Assembly: GCF_000801105.2 (NCBI RefSeq) | Contig: NC_079514.1 | Coordinates: 49,170,515-49,234,514 of the forward strand | Length of the DNA stretch: 64,000 bases | Direction: 5' to 3' | Source of the DNA: Raphanus sativus | Lineage: Eukaryota; Streptophyta; Magnoliopsida; Brassicales; Brassicaceae | Translations under genes and position numbers: made by a program | In this document: positions 1 through 10,661 of the stretch, in pieces | How positions within the stretch are numbered: position 1 is the stretch's first letter | Layout of the letters: each line of letters opens with the position of its first letter | The notes under the pieces: model-generated | Seen by the model: the letters and a program-made list of their open reading frames with translations, nothing else | Database searches by the model: none | Told to the model about the DNA's origin: nothing

Positions 1-1530
1 AAATTGATTAAATATCCAAATTATTCAAAATTTTGATATTTAGACAACCGAAACAACAACCAATTCAAACCGAAGTATTTTAGATATCAAAATGTATCCG
101 AAAGTTTTATATACGTATATATATATATTAATTATTTTTAGTTTTAATGTATATAAAACATCCAAAATATATATGATACTTTTAGATTGGTTTAAATACT
201 TGAAAATATATAAAAATAGTCAAATATAAATATCTAACATAGTGGAAGTACACTCAAAACACCAAAAATATTTTTAAAAATTATTGATTTTTGATCCAAA
301 ATTTAAACTAAACCAATTTATATGTTAAGTTTAGGTATTCTGACATATGTTATTCAGATTTATATACAATATATTATTTTACTTATAGAATTTAAGAAAT
401 TCAAAATATATAATGAATTTTTTTAAAAAAATAAATAAATTGGTTATCGGAACCCGAACTAAATGGAGCTGAAATCTTTGACCCCGAAAACCCAAAACCC
501 AAACAGATCCGAAACGAATCCGAATGGATACCTGAACGCCCAGCCCTAATCATAATTCGAACTGAAATTTAGAAATATATAAATGGGACTGAAATCATTG
601 ACTTCGGAAACCCGAAATCCAAACAGATCCGAAACGAATTAGAATGGATACTTGAATGCCAGTCCTAATCACTATTATGTATCATATATGTCATCATATA
701 ATTAATTGTATTGGTCCATCATATAAATAATTATATAATTAATAGTATTTTATATGCACCATCTTATAAAAATACATAATTAGATGACATAATAATATTA
801 ATTACTCTATATATTGCCATATTATAGCCTTCACAAAATGGATTTTGAAAAAAAAAAATATATCACAGTGATTTTACTGATGCAATTTATTTTTTATGTA
901 TATAATAGTTAGATATTTCCAAAAACAAAAGTCAGATATTTAGGGATTTTATGGCCTATATTGAAGGCCCTTAATCACGCACACATAAGATTGAAATGTT
1001 GCTGGTAGATTAAATCGTATCTATATAAAATTTTAACAGAAAACGGAATTTGAATGATGAATCATGCAGAAGTTAATGATAGTGTAAACTTTAGGAATTA
1101 CTCATATCAAGACATCAAGCTTTATTCTGTTTCTACATGTTATTTAATGCTAAGTGCCATAAAGGGTGTGTGAATATGTGATTGTCAAATTTAAGTAATT
1201 AAATTCTCAACCGAACAGAATGGTTTAGCATTATTTGTGGTATACGAATTTTTTGAGTTAAAAATGTAAAACTACTGTATTTTGATCAGTGGCATTCTTT
1301 TGTAATTATTGAGAAAAATTAAGGATTAATTCATAGTTGTACTTCAGTTTTAATAGATTAGATAAAAACTCTCATTAATTATGTAGTCATTATACTTGAA
1401 TTTGTTACCGAAGATATGTTTCCCCTTCTCTAAGAAAAATGAAAGAATTAGCACTCAACCGTCTGTCTTTGACTTTGTTTGCTCCCAGTTTTTACAAAAG
1501 AACATATATCACTCCTGCCTGCTATCAACA
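1..1530. repeat. AT-rich degenerate repeat DNA without genes
   Basis: No coding region is recognisable. About 455-551 and 560-669 are two imperfect tandem copies of a block that runs through GATCCGAAACGAAT and ends in GCCCAGCCCTAATCA or a close variant. Positions 1-230 resemble 47176-47372 (shared words such as ATTATTCAAAATTTT and GGTTTAAATA), so this is a dispersed repeat family present at least twice in the window. Similar GGATATCC/GAACCGAA wording recurs at 50.69-51.37 kb. Probably old non-autonomous transposon remains; the class cannot be assigned by eye. Confidence 0.55.
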
Positions 1531-1532
1531 AA

Positions 1533-1604
1533 GTCGTTGTAGTATAGTGGTAAGTATTCCCGCCTGTCACGCGGGTGACCCGGGTTCGATCCCCCGCAAC
1601 GGCG
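1533..1604 (+). tRNA. tRNA-Asp (GTC)
   Basis: A 72-nt cloverleaf. Acceptor GTCGTTG pairs with CAACGGC, the D arm contains TAGTATAGTGGTAAG, the anticodon loop reads CTGTCAC (anticodon GTC), and the T loop is TTCGATC. No intron and no encoded CCA, as is normal for plant nuclear tRNA genes. The T stem is imperfect: CCGGG faces CCCCG, which leaves one C:C opposition (base 1595). It may therefore be a weak or decaying copy. Confidence 0.9.
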
Positions 1605-1677
1605 TTAATTTTTCAAAAAAACTAGTAATGCTATCATTTTTAAGTTCTGCCAAAAGATGCTCAAAATAGTAAAAAAT

Positions 1678-1751
1678 TGGCTTCGCCCGGATTCGAACCG
1701 GAGACCTTCAGTGTGTTAGACTGACGTGATAACCAACTACACCACGAAACC
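1678..1751 (-). tRNA. tRNA-Val (AAC)
   Basis: On the minus strand the sequence starts GGTTTCGTGGTGTAGTTGG and ends CGAAGCC plus discriminator A. Acceptor GGTTTCG pairs with CGAAGCC, the anticodon arm TCAGTCTAACACACTGA gives anticodon AAC, and the T arm TCCGG-TTCGAAT-CCGGG pairs fully. It lies tail-to-tail with tRNA-Asp, only 73 bp away. All stems look functional. Confidence 0.95.
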
Positions 1752-2115
1752 TTTTGTCAGTGTGATAACAATTTCATTTATAACTTAGTCTTAGATAATT
1801 TCATCCACTTGCCAGTTGCCATCCAATGCAACTTAACTCGCCTCCATGATCCATCCATGAATTAAGCTAAGTCATTATTTTCTCTTCAAGTTTTTGCTTA
1901 GTTAATGCATCACTAAATTCAAACACGTTTATATTCTGAAAAACAATAACGAGAGTAATAAGTGAACACAAAGTAATGACAAAGAAGAAGTCTTAAACGA
2001 ATTCAACATTAAGGGAACTAACATGAGCACTGGTCTTTCAAACCCAAAAAAGAAAAAGAAAAACACAAAAGCAAGAGTCGAAACAACAACTAGAGAGAGC
2101 GAACCACCGGTTCCC

Positions 2116-4996
2116 TCATTCCTCTTCAGTACTTGCTGCACTCAGATCAACACTTAGGTCCAGTTGCTGCAGCACAAGAAAGGAAAAAAAAAACACAAAA
2201 ATTCATTTGAAAGATGTAAAGGAAACCAGAGATTGTTCTTTCCATTGCATCAACATATACATACATAAGGAATTTCAGGACATTACCTTTCCAGTGATTA
2301 GAGTATACATGTTCAACACATCAGCAACGGTTGTCTCGAAGTGGGTTGTAGCATCATAGCTCTGTGATCACCAACGAAAGGGTTAGATACTTAAAACAGT
2401 CAACTGAAACAGAAACTAAAGATTGGTCTCAGCTTACGGTTGATATAAAGCAGTTGTCCAACTCAGGCTCGTTGACAGGCTCGTATCTGTCATACACGTC
2501 GAAGAATATCTCATCAACGGGACCCAAAAGATCAATTCCAGCCTTTAGCTCAGTTTGAGGGTTATCAGTCTCTGCATCTGTGGACACAAATGCAATGAAC
2601 TTTCCCTTGGGAGCAACGTTGTGGGAGTAGGAACAGCAGAAGACATACCTGGCAGAGCATAGAAACCTCTCACAACATCAGAACCAACATAAATAATAAA
2701 GACAATGGTAACGGATAGCAAAACAAAAATCACTATAATTCAAAAATGGCAAAATAACATATGAGCGAAGGAGAATCTTATAGCAAGCTTAAGAACATAT
2801 CTTAACATGATATTGAGATGGACCTTAGGTACAAGAACCATTAAAGGGAACTCACATGTCAGATTTTCGGGCAAGCTGCTTCTGGGGTATGATGACCTGT
2901 ACCGAGTGAGAGTCATTGGTGTTTGGAATAGGGTGGCTCATAATAGCAATGGCCCGAGCAACTCTGCCAATCTTTCTAACCTGTTCGAACATGATTACTC
3001 ATCATATCATGAAACATTCCATACACATAATTGCAAATAACCAGAAGAAGAAGAAGGATAAGCTTAAATCATAATTGATACGTTGAACATGCTAAGAACT
3101 TCAATATTACCTTGTTGGGCAGGTAAGAAGGGTCACACACAATCTTTTTGCATCTAGCAGTCTCTCCTTCAGATGTTACACCAGTAACCTTACCTTCTTC
3201 GTCAAACTCTACCTGCCACAATATTAACATTGTTGTATATGAGTCTATCCTGCATCTCACACCCTTCTTACCAGACTTGCACCACAAGAAAAAAAACAAA
3301 GAGGTATAAAAAGGAGGAAGAGAAATACCTTGCACTCAGGTTTGTTCAACATGTATGTGCCACCATAGACAGCACTAAGTCGTGCAAATGCCTGAACAAG
3401 GAGAACAGATAGAGAAGAGTCACTAAAGAAATTAATCATCTAAACCTTCAGGAAAAATTCAAGCAACCAAGGAAAATATCAGAATGAGAGAATAACCTGA
3501 GGGAGTTCTCCCAACCCATAGAGAGGATAAATATATGGAGAGGTTCCTTGGAAACGTGCAAGAGACTCCGCATAGAGCTAAGCCAACCATTTAAAGCGAG
3601 AATGTCAAACTTAACTACTTCAGAACAAAACATAGAACTATTAAAACAAAAGGAGACAAGTCTGACAAAAGCACACCTTCATTCTCATCACAGTATCCAA
3701 GGCGGGTTGATTGAGATGTTGGTCATTGGTGTGAAGTGCCACTGCGTGACCAATAAAGTCAATAGTGTTCTCATCAAGACCAAATTTCCTGTCAAAATGT
3801 CATCTAAATGGTTAGTCTAACTAAAAAGAATGTCAGAAAAAACCAGAATCAAGCTTAGGAAGGGATTAGGGAATCATCAGCTTACGCAATCAGTTCCTTG
3901 GTTGTAAGTCTGGTCAAATCCATCCCGTTGTGTGTCTTGGGGTCCTTCTCGTCGTAATCCTGAACATAACTGAAGAACTTTCCAGCTCGACGTTTCTCAA
4001 AAATACCCATGAGAGGAGACTTCAGGGCCTCCATAGGAGTCACTGGCACCTTTTGAACCTGCAACCAGATATATTATGCATCAACAGTTGAAGAAGAGGT
4101 TATCAGCAAAATGATTTTGTAAATACATATGTAAAAAATATACATGAATTAGAAGCTTGTACCTTGCCTTTAACGAAGACATAGCTTCCATCAACGGCTT
4201 TAAACGACAAGTACTTTGTAACGTCCGTGTGAATAAGGGTACGCACAAGCTTGCCATTTCCCATCATAAACTAAGTCCATCACATTGAAAAAGACAAGAC
4301 TTAGTGTGAGTCATGGCATAAAATGAAATGAACGGCAACAAAATACCTTAGGCATCATGTCAACATTGTAGTCCCTGCTAGCACCTAAATGCTCAGGAGC
4401 CTTGTCTTCTCCCTTGAACTTCTTCCAAAGCTGCAAATGAAAAAAATACAAATAAGAAATGTGACTTCTAATAAACTAAACCACCACAAAACCACTAAAG
4501 CAAAGGTGAGAAAGAAGAACCTGGTTGAGATTAAGAGATGTTGATTCACCACCATAGTAATCATTCCTGTCCATGTGAAGCACCTATTCATCATCATATC
4601 CACCAAAACCAATGCCTTGGCTTAATCAGATCGAAGCAATCACATAACAAACAAAGTCCCCCCCATTTCTAAAGTAATCATAAACCAAACATATATCAAG
4701 ATCGAATCATAAAACCAAACCAGTTTGATTAGAATCGGTTTATACTAAACCGGATTATACATTTTGAAATTCATCATCGAACTCTAAATCGTACAATCGG
4801 AGAACTCATCTGATTTTGAGATCCGTTCATCATAATACCAATTAAAAAAAGTATAGATCGTAATCCGGATCATGGATCAAAAGCTACGAGAGAAGAGGAA
4901 TGGAGAGACCTTGACGCCATCGACGGAGAGGAGACCGCTGAGGATACACTCCTTGAGACCGGTGCCGAGAACGATAACCTCGTACTCTTCATCCAT
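2116..4996 (-). CDS. GDI: Rab GDP-dissociation inhibitor (RabGDI)
   Basis: Extracts GDP-bound prenylated Rab GTPases from membranes, keeps them soluble in the cytosol and returns them to donor membranes, so it serves all vesicle-trafficking steps. The spliced protein is about 445 residues. It begins [19 protein letters not shown], the family's FAD-fold-like N-terminus. It then has [15 protein letters not shown], the Rab-binding platform region ([16 protein letters not shown]), and [19 protein letters not shown], and ends in AASTEEE. Many short exons with clean GT/AG borders are visible, for example the first exon at about 4911-4996. The ATG at 4994-4996 matches the family start. No lesion seen. 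Arabidopsis has several close GDI paralogues and this one cannot be assigned by eye. RabGDI is preferred over Rab escort protein on length and on the absence of the long REP insert. Confidence 0.93.
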
Positions 4997-5049
4997 GCTT
5001 GATCCAGAAAGTCTCGTCGAGAAAAGAGATTGAGAGAGAGAGATGATGA

Positions 5050-5987
5050 ACACGCAGAGATGCGTTGCTTGTGGGGTAGGAATACTTAATAAGTATTCGA
5101 TGGGCTTAAATCGTCAAATTTAAAACTATGTAAGGACTAAAAGTGAAATCCTGTATTTTCCTAAAATATATTAAAATCAATCATATATGCGCTAGCCAAT
5201 GATAATTCCTCTACAGTAAATGTTAATTTATTTCAATTGGATTTCCTTTTTTTCAAAGAAGGGTTTTACTATTTCAATTGGATTTGTCCCCTTTTTTTAA
5301 AGAATAAAATAATATATATATTTTAACAGTGTAAATACAAATGCGAGTAACCTTGGTATATTTTTCGTGCATCATTTAATTTTCTTACATAAAAAAAATG
5401 GGGGATTCATTTACATAACCCGCTGATATTAATTTTACTTATATTTTAAAGCTTCAATTTAAATACAAATTTATTAATTTTATACTTGTCAAATTTGTTT
5501 TTTTTATTATATAAATTTAATATATGTCATTCAATCTGTCCCATACTTGATATATATATATATATATAGAATTATTTGTAATACTATAATTTAAATATGT
5601 ATACTATAATATGATTTTTTATTAATTTATATATCTTACTTTAATATTTAGCTTTAAGAAGTTGATACATGTTGTACAAATCATGAATATATGTTATTGT
5701 TTAATTTAATAATTTATAATATAGTTAATAAATGGATTAAGTTACTTTACACTTATTAATTGGTGGAGTAATTTAATTATGAATATAAGTTATATATATT
5801 ATAGAAATTTTATTTCTTATTCTATATGTAAAAATGAATTAATATTTGTTTATAATTGTAGTTAATATTAATTATGAATTTAATATTTAAAAGTAAATAT
5901 TAAAAGGAAATATATATTTACATTTAAATTAAAAATATTCTTAAAATAAAATCTTAAAGAAATACTTAATAATATCTTTTAGAGATC
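5050..5987. other. Gene-free AT-rich interval upstream of the RabGDI gene
   Basis: Holds the RabGDI 5' leader (a GAGAGAGAG stretch near 5033) and promoter, then very AT-rich sequence with short TA runs (about 5550-5568). No ORF, tRNA or recognisable transposon end was found before the assembly gap. Confidence 0.5.
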
Positions 5988-6087
5988 NNNNNNNNNNNNN
6001 NNNNNNNNNNNNNNNNNNNNNNNNNNNNNNNNNNNNNNNNNNNNNNNNNNNNNNNNNNNNNNNNNNNNNNNNNNNNNNNNNNNNNNN
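5988..6087. other. Assembly gap (100 N)
   Basis: Exactly 100 N, the usual placeholder for a gap of unknown size. It hides the 5' part of the ARIADNE-like gene that resumes at 6088. Confidence 0.99.
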
Positions 6088-8089
6088 ATCAACAATAGCA
6101 TCAATGAGATTCCAGATGTTGACTGGTACTGGACATTAACAATGTCCATAACGGTATGTCCAGCTTCGGTTGGTAGAGACATGATCGAGAGATTTGCTTC
6201 AGAGAAAGGAAAGACTAAGTACGATCGATATCTCTTTAGATCTTACGTTGATGGCAGCAAAGTGGTACAGAAAGTCATAACACACAAAACCTTAGATTAG
6301 TCATATAGAAAGTCAAAGTGCTGCTTAAAGGGTTTGATTTAGCTTATTTCTTGTTTGGCATTTTAGATGAAAATGTTGCTCTGCCCAGGGGCGTAGCTGC
6401 GATGTACATCTTACTCCTGGTTCTGGAAACTTTGATGTCTTATGTCTCTGCTTGCTTAGTTTCTGTTGGAATGTGAGCATCTTTTGGACTTGAACTCTCT
6501 TTGTTCCAGTTTCTATTTTACTGTGTATTGAAAATTCTCTTCAGTGCAGCAAGGACACTCACAGCCCTGTGGACTGTGAATCAGCTGCAAACTGGTTAGC
6601 AATGAACAGTTCTGATTACCAAGACCCCAACTGGTAAAACAAAATACTAAATCTATTTCCCATATTATATAAACCTTGAATCTTTTTTTTTGTAACACCT
6701 TGAATCTTTTAAATGTTTACTTTTGGATTATGAGTTCAGGGTACGACAGAACACGGTGCCTTGTCCTAGGTGTGAGCTAAGGATTATAGAAAATCAAGAT
6801 TGGTCACTGAAGATGAAATGCTTACCACCTTGTAGCTATGACTTCTGTTGGTAATTTAATTTCACAATATGTCATCTCTGTTTGCTCCATTAGTTCATGT
6901 CTTTGTGGTTTTACACTTTAGTTTTTGGTGAAATTTCCTCCGCAGGCGCTGCCGTGGTGTATGGACTGAACATGGTGGAGAAAATGGCTTAGATTTATAC
7001 ACTTGTATCCATGATGAGGTCTCGGAAACTTGCCATATGATTCTTGAAAAGTTTTATGGTTTGCGTATTATTAACCAATTTGTCTGCTTGACCTCTCCAT
7101 GTTGTATATACTTTTTGCTGATGATTTGTAGTATGAAGAGACTGTTTTGGGGAATACGGCAGAATCTGCTGCAGATAGATACAGAGATTGTCACCAAAAT
7201 TGGACGAATAATGAATCGGTAATATTATAAACTTTTCAATGAACTCTGTATCCAATATTCATTTAAGAAATTGTATTGACATCTCTTGACTATGTTTTTG
7301 GTACAGTTGATGCAACTAGCAAAAGCAAAACTCCAGCAACTACACACTGATATTGTAAGAGAGATCTATGCTGTTCTGTTTCAGTCTCTGTAAATTACAG
7401 TTGAATCAATATATCTTTTCCTTGTTTGCCAGATTCCGGGCTTAAGTAACAAACAGTTAGCAACGGTACAGCAGCTTCAGTTCATCGCGGAAGCTTGGTC
7501 TCAGGTTAGCAAAACTAAAACCAGTGACAGACATCTTTGCATTCTGTGTTATGGTCTCCACGTAATTGAAGTGACATGCATACATAAAATACAGATCATG
7601 GAATCTAGAAGGGTCTTGAAATGGAGTTATGCTTATGCGTATTACCTAAGAGAGGACCAGGTCGAAAAGCAAGCTTTCTTGAAGCTCAAGCAAGGTTCGT
7701 AACTTTGAAGACATTCACTAGCTAGTAAAGACTAAACTAACAATGCAATGTTGTTGATCAGACAAAGCAGAGATTCCTCTGCGAAAGCTGTACAACTATG
7801 CAGAGGATGAACTGAATGCGTTGCTTGACTCAGATGGACCTTCGGAGAATTTTAATAAATTCCGCAGCGATTTAAGTGACTGGACTAGGTTTTTACTATA
7901 TCCTTCTTTCTTGCTTCTCAAGCAATCCTAACACCTAAACCCTAATCTTGAGATATTTCGTTTTTTTTTGTCACACAACAGAATAACGCGAATTACTACG
8001 AGCTTCTTGTAAGAGATCTTGAAGATGGCTTAAGTAATGTTGTCCCTAATCAAGGCCAGTTTGTTGAGGATTTGGAGTTACACATCTAA
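6088..8089 (+). pseudogene. ARIADNE-type RBR E3 ligase gene (ARI12-like), 5' end missing, decayed
   Basis: Exon by exon this matches the ARI family from the IBR domain onward: VGRDMIERFASEKGK; NFDVLCLC..SFCWN; CSKDTHSPVDCESAANW; VPCPRCELRIIENQDWSLK (RING2); YDFCW; a Glu-rich segment; then the Ariadne domain with QLQFIAEAWSQ, RRVLKWSYAYAYYL and FRSDLSDWTR. The first RING is absent, lost in or before the gap. Lesions: in the exon at about 6366 the consensus frame meets TAG unless one extra base near 6373 is skipped, and an expected zinc-binding Cys is lost. In the last exon (about 7982) a base is missing, so the frame after ITR shifts. Arabidopsis ARI12 sits next to ARI5 in the same order, which supports the assignment. 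Either a pseudogene or a very divergent copy in poor sequence. Confidence 0.75.
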
Positions 8090-8373
8090 GGGAAACGATC
8101 TTGTAACATTTAAATCATTGCGAATAAATTTATTTTAATGTTTAAAGTACTAATTATATAGGAAATCATTGGATTTCTCATGTCTGATATGAACTCTGTT
8201 TCGTTTTGTATCTATCTATAATCTTCCTTCGCTATTCATACAAGACACACAAGGACCCAGTTGTTGTAGACAGAAAACGTAGAAGAGTTTTATACTTTTA
8301 CTTACTTCGTGTTTATACCTCCTTTTGAGCAAAAGGCATTGAAGCCTTATTAAAACATAAACGTGCATATTCC

Positions 8374-9810
8374 TTAGATCTTGAGGTATAGTAATCCAGA
8401 GGTACCATCGAATCCTTTGGATCTGTAGAACTTTGAATACTCTGTGATGGTGGTGTCTCTATATATTGGAGGGTTTTGTTCAGACAAAAGCTCTTTGATA
8501 GGTCCATAAACTCTAGGATTCGCCATCAGATGCGAACTGAAGAAGCAGCCCACTGAGATACGCGGTCCAGCTCCATTCGCCAAAACACGATGCTCCACGC
8601 TTATGAACTTGCCGTTGGTAATAAGCTGCACAAATACCCAATAAGATTTAAAAACATTGATCCAAGCTACAAATTAAAGGGTAGGTTAGTTAGTTAGTTA
8701 ACCTGGAGAAGGTCTCCAACGTTGACGACAAGAGCTCCAGGTACAGGAGGAACATCAACCCAGTATTGGTCATGGAGAACTTGTAGCCCTCCGATGTGGT
8801 CGTCTAGAAGAAGAACCGTGAGAAAAGAGTTGTCTGAGTGTTTGGTTAAGCCAAGAGTCAGATCTGGTTGAGGACAGGGAGGGTAATAATGGCCGAGTAG
8901 CAGTAATGATTTGGTGCAGTCCATGTCCTTGAGGTGATTAGTGTTTAACCCTAGAGCTTCTGATAGAAGCTCAAAGAGCAATTTACCCACTTTCATCACT
9001 TCCTCTGAATATTCAATCATAACCTCCCTAACAAAATCTCCCACCAAAAAAAAAAACATTAAAGACACATTTTATTCATTTGTTGAGTTCTTGTAATGAA
9101 TATAGAGATTCCGACATATGCTTAGTAAGCTAGTATGATCTTAATCTCCTTCCTTTATGAAAACCATAGCTCCTAATTCAATTCTTTTTTTGTTCAAAAG
9201 TCTAAAAATGAATATTGTTATTGATCTATCTATTATTGTCTACTATTTGATTGTTATATTTGATTATAACAAAGTTCGAATCATACCCGCAAGACGCTGG
9301 CAAGTCCTCCGGTCTAGGAGGATCTGGAGCAGTGTAACAACCTAGCGTATCTCTCCAGTTAGCAGCCGGCGAGCTATACAGATCGAAGTTGCTACTGTAA
9401 ACCACATTGCTACTCGGATCTCGAGAGTAGAACCCTTTCCTCACTTCCGGGTCTTGCTCGTGAAACTCACGAACCCCTTCTTTCATCCTCTCCATCACAT
9501 CTAGCGAGATACCGTGATTGATCACCTGGAAGAAGCCCCGTCTCTCAGCCGCGTCTCCTATCTTCTCCACCAGGTTCCGCCGCGAGGTGGTAGAGTGCGT
9601 GCTGCTGCCTCCTTGGAGATCGATTGTTGGGATGGTGAACTGCGATGATGAAGGTGGTTTTGGGCTTGTTATAGTAGCGGGAGGTGCACGGAAGATGGCG
9701 GGAATCTCGGAGACTCCGGCCTCGACGAGGCCTTTCACGCCGGTCTTGGTCTCGTCGAAGGCTTTTAGCTGAGTTGAACGATCCAATGCAACAGTGGTCG
9801 TAGACTCCAT
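8374..9810 (-). CDS. 2-oxoglutarate/Fe(II)-dependent oxygenase, ACC-oxidase-homologue type
   Basis: Member of the plant 2OG-oxygenase (DOXC) class annotated as '1-aminocyclopropane-1-carboxylate oxidase homolog'. The substrate is unknown. Three exons on the minus strand: 9287-9810, 8703-9027 and 8374-8625, with GT/AG borders and phases that join cleanly into 366 residues. The N-terminus is [20 protein letters not shown] followed by the DIOX_N segment ([24 protein letters not shown]). The catalytic core carries the iron ligands in [13 protein letters not shown] (HxD) and [10 protein letters not shown] (distal H), then the 2-oxoglutarate-binding RIS (RxS). An upstream in-frame ATG adds nine residues; the MESTTT start fits the family better. 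It sits between two ARIADNE genes that are neighbours in Arabidopsis, so it looks inserted. True ACC oxidase is unlikely on sequence. Confidence 0.9.
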
Positions 9811-10661
9811 TGTTGTTTTTTTTTCTCGTTTATGCAAGATAAGGTTTGGAGAACAAGTTGCTTCTTAATAACTTGTGTTTAGAGTCAAGTACCAAACCAG
9901 ATTTTAAAACATGATTCACGTCTGAAATTATTTAGAAAAAATCAGGAAATTTCAAAACAAAATCTGAAAATAATAAAATAAAAATAGATCGAAAAATAAA
10001 GATATTATATATACATACATATTTTTCTGTAATATATATAATATATATATATGTATTTTTAGAAATTTGGATAGAGAAATTCTCATTGGAGTTGCTCTAA
10101 TAGTACTCACTGTCTTCTTCTGGAGGGTGTTCTGGTAGTATCAAAGGGAAAGATCTTATTCAAAATCATTGTGAATGCATTTATGTTTGAGAAAGGACCA
10201 GTTGTTATAGAGAGGAAACGTGGAAGAGTTTGATACTCTCACTTCCAACTTGGTGTTTATACGAACAACACACACACACTCTTTGAAGCCCACAACACGG
10301 ATCTTTTGGGCTCAACTAGAAAAGAAAAAAAAAACATTTAAAATAACTCAAAAACCGAGAAAGTCAAAAGTCTTCATCTTTAGTGAGATGTATGTTGTTG
10401 TCGGGAGAGGAGGAGGTTTTGTCATGTTTTCCACTTGCTTTTTATATGATTAAAACGTTTCGTTATCACATCTACTCGGTTTCTGAATCCTGAAGCCACC
10501 AGCGATTCGGAATCTCTCTCGATCAAACTTATACAAAGTTGTTTACTTCCTCCTTTTGCGAGATTCTCAGGAACCTCTTTTCTGAGTGAGAGGGGTTTTG
10601 TCTGATTCCCTCTAAAGCTCAAGCCTTTAGGGAGAGTAGAAAGGAATTTAATTTATCGATC
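9811..10661. other. Divergent intergenic region with a copy of upstream flanking sequence
   Basis: Serves as shared upstream region of the minus-strand oxygenase and the plus-strand ARIADNE gene. An AT-rich stretch with TATATA runs lies at 9950-10060. Positions about 10145-10262 resemble 8088-8320 (shared CCAGTTGTT, AAACGTRGAAGAGTTT, TTGGTGTTTATA-like words), that is, the 3' flank of the decayed ARIADNE gene. A 5' untranslated leader with pyrimidine-rich tracts runs up to 10661. Confidence 0.5.
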
